NCBI GenBank assembly: GCA_021793235.1 | Contig: JAJYTD010000025.1 | Location: forward strand, 1 to 56,521 | Source of the DNA: Actinomycetes bacterium | GTDB taxonomy: Bacteria > Actinomycetota > Actinomycetes > Streptosporangiales > Streptosporangiaceae | Length of the DNA stretch: 56,521 nt | Direction of reading: 5' to 3' | Shown here: piece after piece, positions 1 through 7,814 of the stretch | Layout: each line of letters starts with the position of its first letter | Position numbering within the stretch: the first letter of the stretch is position 1 | Made by a program: the position numbers and the translations under genes | Notes under the pieces: model-generated | Database searches by the model: none | What the model saw: only the letters and a program-made list of their open reading frames with translations | What the model was told of the DNA's origin: nothing

Positions 1-43
1 AGGCATAGAGTGCGGTCAGAAGGGTGTCCAGGTCTCGTTTCAC
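1..43 (-). CDS. Transposase N-terminus (IS982-like), cut by window edge
   Basis: A GTG at position 43 opens a minus-strand frame reading MKRDLDTLLTALYA before the window ends. The LDTLLTALY pattern is how I remember IS982-type transposases of actinomycetes starting. Only 14 codons are visible, so the family call rests on recognition of this short motif and not on catalytic residues. No good Shine-Dalgarno is visible upstream. If correct, the element extends leftwards out of the window and its terminal inverted repeat should lie between 44 and about 120. Confidence 0.45.
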   Translation of the reverse strand, partial: MKRDLDTLLTALYA

Positions 44-97
44 AGCAAGACTCTGCGGCACCCTTCGTCATGTCCGCGACCTGATCAGACTTCGGAC

Positions 98-283
98 TCA
101 ATCATCTAGGGGCCGGTCTGCGGGTCTCACCGGTGCGGGCGGGAGCCGCCTCAGCGGAAGTACACGCCGATGCGCTGCCCGGCGACCTCGCGGTGCCCGG
201 TCCGGGCCGTTGACCAATTCGCCGTCCACGACGGCGGTGGCGTCGGGGCCGCCGGGATCAAGGCCAACGGTGCTGTCCGGCAT
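98..283 (-). pseudogene. Short ORF after the SorC gene, possibly truncated by an IS
   Basis: An ATG at 283, only a few bases past the stop of the SorC-type regulator, opens a 61-codon frame. The first 25 or so residues (start MPDSTVGLDPGGPDATAVVD) look protein-like. The rest is Arg/Pro/Ala-rich and looks like out-of-frame actinomycete DNA. The stop lies just beside the putative transposase, so the ORF may be the stub of a gene interrupted by the insertion. I do not recognise the family. A +1 shift near the middle gives another short frame ending in AGQRIGVYFR, so a frameshift is also possible. Confidence 0.3.
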
Positions 284-290
284 GACCTGG

Positions 291-1292
291 TCAGACCCTC
301 TCCCGGGCGCTGAGCAGTCTCCGTGCCGCTCCCGCATCGGTGATGAGGGTGGAGACCAGGCCCGAGCGCAGGACGGTGTCGATGGCCTCCGCCTTCTCCG
401 CGCCTCCCGCCAGAGCGATGACCTCGGGGATGCGGCGCAGCTCCTCGGTGCTGATGGTGAGCACGCGGTCAGCGAGGCCGGTGCGTACCTCGGCGCCGTC
501 CGCGTCGAAGAGGTGGGTCGACATCTCCGCGCGGACGCCGCGCTTGCGGTAGTCAGCGCGGGTGGCCGGATCCAGTGCGTCGTAGACGGTCGACGATCCC
601 TCCTGCCACGCACCGATCGAGACGACGGCCTTGGTGATGCGGCCGAACCAGGCGAACGCCGCGGAGATCCCCGGATCGGAGCGCAGTACCCGGGCAGTGT
701 CAGGGTCGGGAAGAATCAGCGGGGCATAGATCGGGTAGGCACGGCCGCCCGAGACATCGGCGGCCCGCTGTACGGTCTCCACTACGCCGCGATTGGCGAT
801 CCGCTGGGAGTAGACGCCATTGATCTGCACGATGGTGCACTGCGGGAGCCGGGTGAGTTCGGCCAGGCCGGTGTGCAGTGTCCGGCCCCAGGCCAGGCCG
901 AGCACGTCGTCGTCCTTGGCGATCTCGGTGAGCAGGTCGGCCGCCACTGAACCGAGCTGCCGGCGCACATCGTTCTGATCATCCGAAGGCGTGCCCACGA
1001 CGATCGCCCGCCGTAGTCCGCACGCCTCCTGTACGGCACCGGACAGTTCGGCGTCGATCCGGCCGGGAAGCCGAATGTCGATGCGCACGATTCCGGAGTC
1101 GCGGGCCAGGTCCAGGATCCGGGCCACTTTGAAGCGGCTGAGCCCGAACTCTTCGGCGATCTCCACCTTGGATCGGCCTTCGAGATAGAAGCGCCGGGCG
1201 GCGCTGGCCGCCAGCAGCATCTCTGCAGGGCCTTTGACCTGCTGTTCGTCCGCTGCCGGCGGGGTGCTGTGCGTGCCGTTGTGCTTCCGCAT
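291..1292 (-). CDS. SorC/DeoR-type sugar-binding transcriptional regulator
   Basis: This is a cytoplasmic DNA-binding regulator of about 333 residues, the usual size for the SorC family. An N-terminal helix-turn-helix is visible (FYLEGRSKVEIAEEFGLSR), followed by a long C-terminal sugar-binding domain with TPSDDQNDVRRQLGSVAA and LGLAWGRTL. SorC proteins normally sense a phosphorylated sugar or polyol. It is divergent from the polyol dehydrogenase/ABC operon and very probably controls it. I prefer the ATG at 1292. The frame stays open to TTG 1370 and has another ATG at 1349, but those starts would put the operator-like repeats at 1301-1334 inside the gene and lack a good ribosome site. The 1292 ATG has GAGG, although it is very close to the start. 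Confidence 0.85.
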   Translation of the reverse strand: MRKHNGTHSTPPAADEQQVKGPAEMLLAASAARRFYLEGRSKVEIAEEFGLSRFKVARILDLARDSGIVRIDIRLPGRIDAELSGAVQEACGLRRAIVVGTPSDDQNDVRRQLGSVAADLLTEIAKDDDVLGLAWGRTLHTGLAELTRLPQCTIVQINGVYSQRIANRGVVETVQRAADVSGGRAYPIYAPLILPDPDTARVLRSDPGISAAFAWFGRITKAVVSIGAWQEGSSTVYDALDPATRADYRKRGVRAEMSTHLFDADGAEVRTGLADRVLTISTEELRRIPEVIALAGGAEKAEAIDTVLRSGLVSTLITDAGAARRLLSARERV

Positions 1293-1300
1293 GTCCTCAT

Positions 1301-1334
1301 CGCTCGTTTGAGTGCATATCCGCTCAATATTCGA
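1301..1334. promoter_or_regulatory. Two operator-like imperfect palindromes before the SorC gene
   Basis: Position 1301 reads CGCTCGTTTGAGTG and position 1321 reads CGCTCAATATTCGA. Both share the CGCTC half-site with the perfect palindrome at 1397-1410, and they start 20 bp apart, about two helical turns. They sit directly upstream of the preferred start of the divergent regulator, which suggests autoregulation. This is inferred from sequence only. Confidence 0.45.
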
Positions 1335-1342
1335 ATCATACG

Positions 1343-1371
1343 TTGACATGGTCTTACGCGGGCGTTTCAAT
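1343..1371 (+). promoter_or_regulatory. Sigma70-type promoter of the polyol operon
   Basis: A perfect -35 TTGACA at 1343-1348 is followed after 17 bp by TTCAAT at 1366-1371, which fits a housekeeping promoter pointing into the dehydrogenase/ABC operon. The predicted transcription start near 1378 lies about 20 bp before the 14-bp palindrome at 1397-1410. Confidence 0.5.
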
Positions 1372-1396
1372 GATGCTTATCAAAAGAGTGTGATGT

Positions 1397-1410
1397 CGCT
1401 CATATGAGCG
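1397..1410. promoter_or_regulatory. Perfect 14-bp palindromic operator CGCTCATATGAGCG
   Basis: CGCTCATATGAGCG is self-complementary over its full length. It lies between the predicted promoter and the ribosome site GAGGAGGG at 1418-1425. A repressor bound here would block elongation or initiation of the operon. The divergent SorC-type protein is the obvious ligand. Confidence 0.55.
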
Positions 1411-1429
1411 CACGATTGAGGAGGGTTCG

Positions 1430-2431
1430 GTGCGCGTAGCGATCGTGGAAAAGCCCGGCGTGGTGGGGGTAGGGGAACGTCCCGACCCCGAGCCCGGGCC
1501 GGGGCAGGTGGTGGTCAAGGTCGGAGCGTGCGGCATCTGCGGAACCGACCTGCACATCGCGGACGGGGAATTCCCCCCCAGCCCGTACCCGCTGGTCCCC
1601 GGGCACGAATTCAGCGGCGAGGTCGTCGCTGTGGGCCCCGATGCTCCCGGCGGGCTGCGCGGCGGGGACAGGGTAGCCGTCGATCCGTCGCTCTTCTGCG
1701 GACACTGCGACGCCTGCAGCGCCGGACGCGGCAACCTCTGTGCCAACTGGGGCGCCATCGGTGACACCGTCGACGGCGGCTTCGCCGAATACGTGAGCGT
1801 ACCGGCGGTCAACTGTCACCGCATGCCCGACTCGATGAGCTTCCGGGAAGGCGCGCTGGTCGAACCGCTGTCATGCGCGGTGCACGGCATGCGCCGCATC
1901 GGGGTGCACCCGGGTGAGGATTTCCTGCTCACCGGGGCCGGGACCATGGGACTGCTGCTGCAGCAGCTACTGCAGCGCGGAGGCGCCCGCGTCACCATGG
2001 TCGACCGCAACACCGAACGCCTGGGACTCGCACGCGGTCTCGGCGCCGTGGCCACCGCCACTGATGCGGCCGAACTCGGCGGTGCCCGGTTCGACGCCGC
2101 CGTCGACGTCACCGGGGCGCCCCCGGCGATCGAGGCCGCCATGGGTGCGCTGCGCCGCGGCGGCCGCTTTCTCGTCTTCGGTGTCGCTTCCGACGACGCC
2201 CGCGTCAGCGTCTCCCCGTTCCGCATCTACAACGATGAGATCACCATCGTCGGCTCGATGGCGGTGCTGCACAGCTTCCGGGCAGCGCTGGACCTGCTGG
2301 CCTCCGGGGCCATCGAAACCGCGCCGCTGCTCACCCACGCCATCCCGCTCGACCGCTTCCCCGAGGCCCTGGACCTCATGCGGTCGGGAGCCGGTGTGAA
2401 GATCCAGGTCGTCCCAGGACAGGAAAACTGA
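1430..2431 (+). CDS. Zinc-dependent polyol/alcohol dehydrogenase (MDR family)
   Basis: This 333-residue medium-chain dehydrogenase probably oxidises a sugar alcohol such as sorbitol, mannitol or arabitol to the ketose with NAD. Catalytic zinc ligands are visible as Cys37 in ACGICGTDLH and His59-Glu60 in PGHEF. The structural-zinc cysteines lie in CGHCDACSAGRGNLC, and the Rossmann glycines in TGAGTMGLLL. It starts at GTG 1430 behind a strong GAGGAGGG. It is the first gene of the operon, and the next gene begins two bases after its stop, so dehydrogenase and importer should be co-expressed. The exact substrate cannot be read from sequence. Confidence 0.88.
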   Translation: MRVAIVEKPGVVGVGERPDPEPGPGQVVVKVGACGICGTDLHIADGEFPPSPYPLVPGHEFSGEVVAVGPDAPGGLRGGDRVAVDPSLFCGHCDACSAGRGNLCANWGAIGDTVDGGFAEYVSVPAVNCHRMPDSMSFREGALVEPLSCAVHGMRRIGVHPGEDFLLTGAGTMGLLLQQLLQRGGARVTMVDRNTERLGLARGLGAVATATDAAELGGARFDAAVDVTGAPPAIEAAMGALRRGGRFLVFGVASDDARVSVSPFRIYNDEITIVGSMAVLHSFRAALDLLASGAIETAPLLTHAIPLDRFPEALDLMRSGAGVKIQVVPGQEN

Positions 2432-2433
2432 GC

Positions 2434-3816
2434 ATGAGAGACCGCATCCCCCGGACCGGCCGCGCACGGCGGCGCGTCGCCGCCGCGACCGCGGCCGCCG
2501 TATCCGGCCTGGTTCTGCTCTCCGGCTGCGCCGGAGCCGGAGCATTAGGCGCAGGAGACTCCGACCGCCTGGTCATCGCCATCGTCTCCAACCCTCAGAT
2601 GCAGGATGCCATCGCGCTTCAGGACCGCTTCGCCAAGGAGCACCCGGGCATCGAACTCGACTTCGTGTCCCTTCCGGAGAACGAGGCGCGCGCCAAGATC
2701 ACCACCTCGGTCGCCACCGGCGGAGGCGAATTCGATGTCGTGATGATCAGCAACTACGAGACCGCGCAGTGGGCCGAATTCGGCTGGTTGGAGAACCTGC
2801 AGCCGCACATCGACGCCACCGAGGGCTACGACGGCGAGGACTTCATGCCCTCGATCCGCGATTCGCTGTCCTATGAGGACGACATGTATTCGGTGCCTTT
2901 CTACGGCGAGTCCTCGTTCCTGGCCTACCGCGAGGACCTCTTCGAGAAGGCCGGCCTGGAGATGCCGGAGAACCCGACCTGGGAAGAGGTCGCGGAATTC
3001 GCGGCCGAGCTGGACGATCCCGACAATGGGACCGCAGGGATCTGCCTGCGTGGACTGCCCGGCTGGGGCGAAGTCCTGGCTCCTCTCAACACGGTCGTCA
3101 ACACCTCGGGCGGACGCTGGTACGACCAGGAGTGGAACTCGCGACTGAGCGACCCCGAGTTCCACGACGCCGTGGAGTTCTACGTCGACCTTGTTCGTGA
3201 GCACGGCCAGCCGGGCGCCGCCAACAGCGGATTCGGTGACTGTCTCACCCACTACAGCCAGGGACGCGCGGCCATGTGGTACGACGCCACCGCGATGGTC
3301 AGCACGCTGGAAGACCCCTCCTCCAGCGAGGTGGCGGGCAAGAGCGGTTACGCGCCCGCGCCCGTCGACCAGACCGATAGCAGCGGCTGGCTCTACACCT
3401 GGTCGCTGGCCATCCCCACCACCAGCCAGAACAAGGACGAGGCGTGGGACTTCGTCTCCTGGGTGACCGACCCCGACTACATCGAACTGGTCGGCGAGGA
3501 GTACGGCTGGGAGCGGGTTCCGCCCGGCAGCCGCCAGTCCACCTTCGAGCACCCGGAATACCAGGAGGTCGCCGGTTCCTACGCCGACCCGATGCGCGCG
3601 GCCATCGAGACCGCCGCCACCGACGGCGCCACCGTCGACCCCGTTCCCTACACCGGTATCGGGTTCGTGGCCATTCCCGAATTCCAGGACATGGGAACAC
3701 GGGTCAGCCAGCAGATCAGCGCGGCCATCGCCGGGCAGATCACTGTCGAGGAGGCGTTGGAGCAAAGCGACGAGTACGTCGAAGCGGTCGGGCGGACCTA
3801 CCGGGAGGAACAGTGA
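2434..3816 (+). CDS. Polyol ABC importer, extracellular binding lipoprotein (SmoE-like)
   Basis: This 460-residue secreted lipoprotein is a family-1 carbohydrate-binding protein. The signal peptide has an Arg-rich N-terminus, a hydrophobic core and a lipobox LLSGC, so the mature protein should be lipid-anchored outside the membrane. FVSLPENEARAKITTSVATG and the C-terminal PYTGIGFVAIPEFQ stretch resemble sorbitol/mannitol-binding SmoE proteins as I know them. Together with the adjacent dehydrogenase this supports a polyol substrate. The ATG is two bases after the dehydrogenase stop. Its own stop overlaps the GTG of the first permease. Confidence 0.87.
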   Translation: MRDRIPRTGRARRRVAAATAAAVSGLVLLSGCAGAGALGAGDSDRLVIAIVSNPQMQDAIALQDRFAKEHPGIELDFVSLPENEARAKITTSVATGGGEFDVVMISNYETAQWAEFGWLENLQPHIDATEGYDGEDFMPSIRDSLSYEDDMYSVPFYGESSFLAYREDLFEKAGLEMPENPTWEEVAEFAAELDDPDNGTAGICLRGLPGWGEVLAPLNTVVNTSGGRWYDQEWNSRLSDPEFHDAVEFYVDLVREHGQPGAANSGFGDCLTHYSQGRAAMWYDATAMVSTLEDPSSSEVAGKSGYAPAPVDQTDSSGWLYTWSLAIPTTSQNKDEAWDFVSWVTDPDYIELVGEEYGWERVPPGSRQSTFEHPEYQEVAGSYADPMRAAIETAATDGATVDPVPYTGIGFVAIPEFQDMGTRVSQQISAAIAGQITVEEALEQSDEYVEAVGRTYREEQ

Positions 3817-4733
3817 GTACTCTCAACACAGCCGCGCCGACGCGCGCGGCACGCTCCGGAGACTGGGCACGCAGAGCGCCGCTGCTTCCGGCGCTGATCT
3901 TCACGGTCCTGCTGACACAGTTGCCGTTCCTGGCCACCATCTGGTATTCGCTGGGGTCCTGGAACCTGCTGCGGCCGGGATCCCAGCAGTTCAACGGGCT
4001 GGCCAACTACGTGGCGGTCTTCACCGACACCCAGTTCCTCAAGGCCGCGCTCAACACGGTGGTCATCACCGCCGGGTGCGTGCTGGTCTCGATGGCTCTG
4101 GGAATCGGCTTCGCCCTGCTGCTGGACCGCAAGTTCCTCGGCCGCGGCGTGGTGCGGACCATGCTGATCACCCCGTTTCTGATCCTCCCGGTCGCTACGG
4201 CACTGCTGTGGAAGACCACGATGCTCGACCCGGTGTTCGGTCTGGTCGGCTTCGCGCTTTCGCCTTTCGGGCTCGGCGAGGTCGACTGGGCCACGCAGTT
4301 CCCGGTTGCCTCCATCGTCGCGGCGCTGGTGTGGCAATGGACTCCGTTCATGATGCTGCTGGTCCTGGCCGGGTTGCAGAGCCAGGGGCACGACGTCCTG
4401 GAGGCCGGCCAGGTCGACGGGGCCGGCGCGTGGCAGATGTTCTCCTTCGTCACATTGCCCCATCTGCGCCGCTACATCGAGTTGGGTGTCCTGCTCGGCT
4501 CGATCTATGTGGTCAACACCTTCGACACCATCTACATGATGACGCAGGGCGGCCCCGGCACGGCCAGCGCCAACCTGCCCTTCACCATCTACCAGCGGGC
4601 CTTCCTCGGTTTCGACATCGGCCAATCGGCGGCCATGGGCGTCGTCGTCGTGATCGGGACGATCATCGTCGCCATGCTCGCCCTCCGGCTGATCTTCCGG
4701 ACCTTCCTGTCCTCCCAGGAGCAGAAATCATGA
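3813..4733 (+). CDS. Polyol ABC importer permease 1 (MalF type)
   Basis: This integral membrane permease of 306 residues has about six transmembrane helices. The cytoplasmic EAA loop is recognisable as EAGQVDGAGAWQMFSFVTLP, the docking site for the ABC ATPase. The start is GTG 3813, overlapping the binding-protein stop (GTGA) and preceded by GGGAGGAA. Frames opening further upstream read through the previous gene and are not used. Its stop overlaps the ATG of the second permease, so binding protein and both permeases are translationally coupled. Confidence 0.9.
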   Translation: MSTLNTAAPTRAARSGDWARRAPLLPALIFTVLLTQLPFLATIWYSLGSWNLLRPGSQQFNGLANYVAVFTDTQFLKAALNTVVITAGCVLVSMALGIGFALLLDRKFLGRGVVRTMLITPFLILPVATALLWKTTMLDPVFGLVGFALSPFGLGEVDWATQFPVASIVAALVWQWTPFMMLLVLAGLQSQGHDVLEAGQVDGAGAWQMFSFVTLPHLRRYIELGVLLGSIYVVNTFDTIYMMTQGGPGTASANLPFTIYQRAFLGFDIGQSAAMGVVVVIGTIIVAMLALRLIFRTFLSSQEQKS

Positions 4734-5635
4734 CCGCGACCGCCGACCACGCGAAGACGGCCCGCCCGGTGCCGCCGACCACGACCGGAGCCGCTCGGAA
4801 GGGCGGCCGCCCCGGGCGGAGGAAGAGCGGCCCAGGCGGCCGCGCCCTCACCGTGTTCACCTGGGCCGTGGCTCTGGTGTTCATCTCCCCGGTGCTGTGG
4901 ATGGTGCTGACAGCCTTCAAACAGGAAGGCGACGCCTACACCGACCCGCCCAAGGTACTGTTCACCCCCACACTGGAGCAGTTCGGTGCTGTCCTCGGCG
5001 GCGACTTCCTGCCCTATGTCGGCAACTCGGCCATCGCCACCCTTTTCTCGACGGCGCTGGTTCTGCTGCTGGGGGTGCCGGCGGCCTACGCGCTGTCGAT
5101 CGCGCCCGTCCGCCGCACCAAGGACGTGCTGTTCTTCTTCATCTCCACCAAGATGCTGCCGGTGGTCGCGGTGATCGTGCCGCTCTATGTCGCCGCGGGA
5201 CGCATCCGGATGCTCGACAACATCTGGACGCTGGTGCTGCTCTACACGGCGATGAACCTGCCCATCGCGGTGTGGATGCTGCGGTCGTTCTTCCTCGAAG
5301 TACCCACGGGCATCATCGAGGCCGCTCGCCTCGAAGGCGCTTCGCTGTCCCGCGTGCTGTGGTCGGTCATGCTGCCCGTCATGGCGCCGGGGATCGCCGC
5401 CACGGCGCTGATCTGCATGATCTTCTCATGGAACGAGTTCTTCTTCGCGCTGAACCTGACCGCGGCCAAGGCCGCCACCGTTCCGGTGTTCATGACCGGT
5501 TTCATCACCAGTGAGGGGCTGTACTGGGCGCAGTTGTCCGCGGCGGCGACCGTGGTCTCACTGCCGATCGTGATCGTGGGCTGGGTGGCGCAGCGTCAAT
5601 TGGTGCGCGGTCTGTCCATGGGCGCCGTGAAGTGA
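4730..5635 (+). CDS. Polyol ABC importer permease 2 (MalG type)
   Basis: This second permease has 301 residues, a basic cytoplasmic N-terminus of about 35 residues and six predicted helices. The EAA motif is EAARLEGASLSRVLWSVMLP. The start ATG 4730 overlaps the previous stop in ATGA. It is the last gene of the operon and no ATP-binding subunit follows. In actinomycetes such importers commonly borrow a shared MsiK-like ATPase encoded elsewhere, which is the likely explanation. Confidence 0.9.
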   Translation: MTATADHAKTARPVPPTTTGAARKGGRPGRRKSGPGGRALTVFTWAVALVFISPVLWMVLTAFKQEGDAYTDPPKVLFTPTLEQFGAVLGGDFLPYVGNSAIATLFSTALVLLLGVPAAYALSIAPVRRTKDVLFFFISTKMLPVVAVIVPLYVAAGRIRMLDNIWTLVLLYTAMNLPIAVWMLRSFFLEVPTGIIEAARLEGASLSRVLWSVMLPVMAPGIAATALICMIFSWNEFFFALNLTAAKAATVPVFMTGFITSEGLYWAQLSAAATVVSLPIVIVGWVAQRQLVRGLSMGAVK

Positions 5636-5668
5636 TCGGGCCCTTTCCCGCAGACCGAGCTCCACTGT

Positions 5669-5704
5669 GGCGGCGCCTCAGGTTCCCATGCCGGAGGCGC
5701 CGCC
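5669..5704. terminator. Hairpin between convergent permease and kinase genes
   Basis: GGCGGCGCCTC at 5669-5679 pairs perfectly with GAGGCGCCGCC at 5694-5704, an 11-bp stem. It overlaps the last codons of the minus-strand kinase and lies 34 bp after the permease stop. There is no U-tract, so it is an actinobacterial-style terminator usable from both sides. Confidence 0.55.
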
Positions 5705-6304
5705 CGTCGCGGCCGCCGTATTGCCGATGACCAGGTCGGCGTGCGCCCGCGGGTGGTGCTCAGCATAGAACGCCTCTTCCTGGGCCGCCCACATCGACCG
5801 GTGGGGCGCGTAAACCTCGGCGTCCCAGCGCTTCGCGAGCCGCTGCTGCCGTATCGGGTCGGGGGCCTCCACCCAGACCAGCAAGGACAGGAACGCGCGG
5901 AGCTCCCGCGCGCCCGATCCGCACCCCTCGATCAGCAGGGTGGCGCCGACCGGGATGTGCTCCCATCCGGCGTATCGGCCGTGCTCCCAGTCGTAGCGCC
6001 GCAGGCGCGGATCGCGTCCGCGCGACAGCGGTTCGAGCACCCATTCCCGGACCAGCGGGACTGACGCGGCCAGTCCCTCCCATCCCGGATACAGATCGTC
6101 CATGTGCACCACAGGGCAGCCGAGGACGTCGGCGACCCGCTTTGCCAGCACGGTCTTGCCCGCCCCCGAGCGCCCTTCGATCGCCATCACCCGGCTGCTC
6201 CCGGCCCGCGGGGGGCAGTGCCGCAGCGCGCCGGCGGCTCGGGCGGCCCACCCGGGTGCGGTGGTGGTCAGAACAGGCGCGTGCCGCGGTCTATCCGGTC
6301 CCAC
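5678..6304 (-). CDS. Small P-loop nucleoside/uridine kinase-like protein
   Basis: A cytoplasmic P-loop kinase of about 208 residues. Walker A is GRSGAGKT at residues 44-51, and a substrate-site acidic motif VVHMDDLYPGW follows. LLIEGCGSGARELR and a C-terminal arginine-rich LID-like region (RQQRLAKRW) resemble uridine/cytidine kinases and the actinobacterial (d)CMP-kinase-like family. The frame is open to a GTG at 6358, but that start would overlap the ROK operator, so I use GTG 6304. It is divergent from the ROK regulator. The substrate is not determinable from sequence. Confidence 0.7.
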   Translation of the reverse strand: MGPDRPRHAPVLTTTAPGWAARAAGALRHCPPRAGSSRVMAIEGRSGAGKTVLAKRVADVLGCPVVHMDDLYPGWEGLAASVPLVREWVLEPLSRGRDPRLRRYDWEHGRYAGWEHIPVGATLLIEGCGSGARELRAFLSLLVWVEAPDPIRQQRLAKRWDAEVYAPHRSMWAAQEEAFYAEHHPRAHADLVIGNTAAATGGASGMGT

Positions 6305-6327
6305 CAGTGGCCGACCGCGTGGAATCG

Positions 6328-6337
6328 ATGAATTCAA
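6328..6337. promoter_or_regulatory. Operator-like ATGAATTCAA upstream of the ROK gene
   Basis: ATGAATTCAA lies in the divergent interval between the kinase and the ROK regulator. It matches nine of ten bases of the perfect palindrome TTGAATTCAA at 7648-7657 ahead of the xylF-type gene. Two AT-rich, nearly identical palindromes in 70% GC DNA flanking one regulator suggest binding sites for that regulator. Confidence 0.45.
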
Positions 6338-6379
6338 CTCTTGTAAGCTCGCTTTCACCAGCAGCGCCCGGCTTCAGGG

Positions 6380-7567
6380 GTGGATCAGGGGGATGTCGTG
6401 GTCGAAGTCGAGGTGACACCGGGCTCCCAAGCGGCGCTGCGGCGGGCCAACCAGCAGCGCGTGGTCGAGGCGCTGCGCAGCGGCGGAACTCTGACCCAGG
6501 CACAGATCGCCCGTGCCACCGGGCTGTCTCCGGCCAGCGTCTCCAACATCGTACGCAGCCTGCGCGCCACCGGCGCCGTATCGGTGCGCGAGACCTCCTC
6601 CAACGGCCGGCGGGCGCGGGCGGTCACGCTGGTGCGCCCGCCCGGCGCGGTCGTCTCCATCGACTTCTCCCCGTCCCATATCGCGGTCGCCCTCGGCGAC
6701 AGCCACGGCCTGCTGCTGGCGCGGGAGGCGATCCCCTACAACGCCGGTGCCGATCCCGAGCGGGGGGTGCGGCGTGCGGTGTGGCTGGTGGAGACGCTTC
6801 TCTCCGCTGCGCGGGTGGACCAGGCGACCGTGGTATCGGTGTGCGCCTCCGTTCCGGGGCCGGTCGACATCGCCACCGGCGAGATCGGCACCATCAACTG
6901 CATGCCCCGTTGGGAGGGCTTTTGCCCGGCGGAGCCGCTGTCGGAGCGCTTGGGCCTGCCGGTGGTGGTGGAGAACAACGCGAATCTGGGCGCGCTGGCG
7001 GAGATGGCGACGGGGGCCGGCGCTGGTTGCGAACACGTCATCTACGTGCAGCTCGACGAAGGAGTGGGGGCCGGGGTCGTCGTCGGCGGGCGGCTGCTGC
7101 GCGGAGCCGGCGGTACGGCGGGGGAGATCGGCCACATAGGGTTGGACGAGCGCGGCCAGGTGTGCCGCTGCGGCAACCGCGGCTGCCTGGAGACCCTTGT
7201 CGGCTCCGCGTACCTGCTCGGCATGCTTCCCCAGCAAGGGACGGAAGGGGCGCCGACCACCGTCGGCGAGATCGTCAAAGCGGCCGGTACCGGGGACCCC
7301 GGATGCGGCCGGATCGTCGCGGACGCCGGAGCGGCGCTCGGTCGTGGGCTGGCGATTCTCGTGAACACCCTTAACCCGGAGATGGTCATCGTCAACGGTG
7401 AGCTCACGGACGCGGATGAGGGTTTCCTGGACCCGCTGCGCCGCGCCATGGAGCTGGGTGCGCTCGGCAGCGCACTGCGCGACCTGCGGATCGTCCGAGG
7501 TGAACTGGGTGGCGAGGCGGCTCTCCGAGGTGGGTTGCGCCTAGCGGCGACCTTGGCCAAAGGATAG
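6380..7567 (+). CDS. ROK-family transcriptional regulator of the xylose-type importer
   Basis: This 395-residue repressor has an N-terminal winged helix-turn-helix (TLTQAQIARATGLSPASVSN) and a C-terminal ROK domain with the zinc motif CRCGNRGCLE. ROK regulators bind sugars or sugar derivatives in this domain. The order ROK regulator, then xylF, xylG, xylH is also known from Streptomyces (the rok7B7 region), which supports control of the downstream importer. The start is GTG 6380; a second GTG lies a few codons in. Intact catalytic-type ROK residues are not needed for a regulator. Confidence 0.87.
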   Translation: MDQGDVVVEVEVTPGSQAALRRANQQRVVEALRSGGTLTQAQIARATGLSPASVSNIVRSLRATGAVSVRETSSNGRRARAVTLVRPPGAVVSIDFSPSHIAVALGDSHGLLLAREAIPYNAGADPERGVRRAVWLVETLLSAARVDQATVVSVCASVPGPVDIATGEIGTINCMPRWEGFCPAEPLSERLGLPVVVENNANLGALAEMATGAGAGCEHVIYVQLDEGVGAGVVVGGRLLRGAGGTAGEIGHIGLDERGQVCRCGNRGCLETLVGSAYLLGMLPQQGTEGAPTTVGEIVKAAGTGDPGCGRIVADAGAALGRGLAILVNTLNPEMVIVNGELTDADEGFLDPLRRAMELGALGSALRDLRIVRGELGGEAALRGGLRLAATLAKG

Positions 7568-7647
7568 CCGAAGGCAAAGGCCGACCAATATCGCGGGACT
7601 TCCCATATCTGGCACTATAGGCGCTGCCGCGGACCTTGGTTCATCTG

Positions 7648-7657
7648 TTGAATTCAA
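7648..7657. promoter_or_regulatory. Palindrome TTGAATTCAA upstream of xylF
   Basis: A perfect 10-bp palindrome lies in the 247-bp gap between the ROK gene and the xylF-type gene. It is the partner of the site at 6328-6337. The surrounding 60 bp are clearly AT-richer than the genes, as expected for a promoter, but I cannot assign a convincing -35/-10 pair. Confidence 0.45.
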
Positions 7658-7814
7658 AATCCGTGACATTTCAGTTATGTGTTCAAGACTTGACGCCAAG
7701 GTGTCGAGAGGCTTGACTTCACGCATTGCTCCACCGAGCGACCCAGAGCACCAGAGTGCCTCGGAAGTCCCCCATACACCAGCTCGGTGCCCCCTTAGGA
7801 GGAGGTCAACCCCA

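Noticed and set aside
2545-3765. Minus-strand frame of 406 codons opposite the polyol-binding protein
   Set aside because: The plus-strand gene has lipobox, family motifs and operon coupling. The antisense frame is composition-driven.
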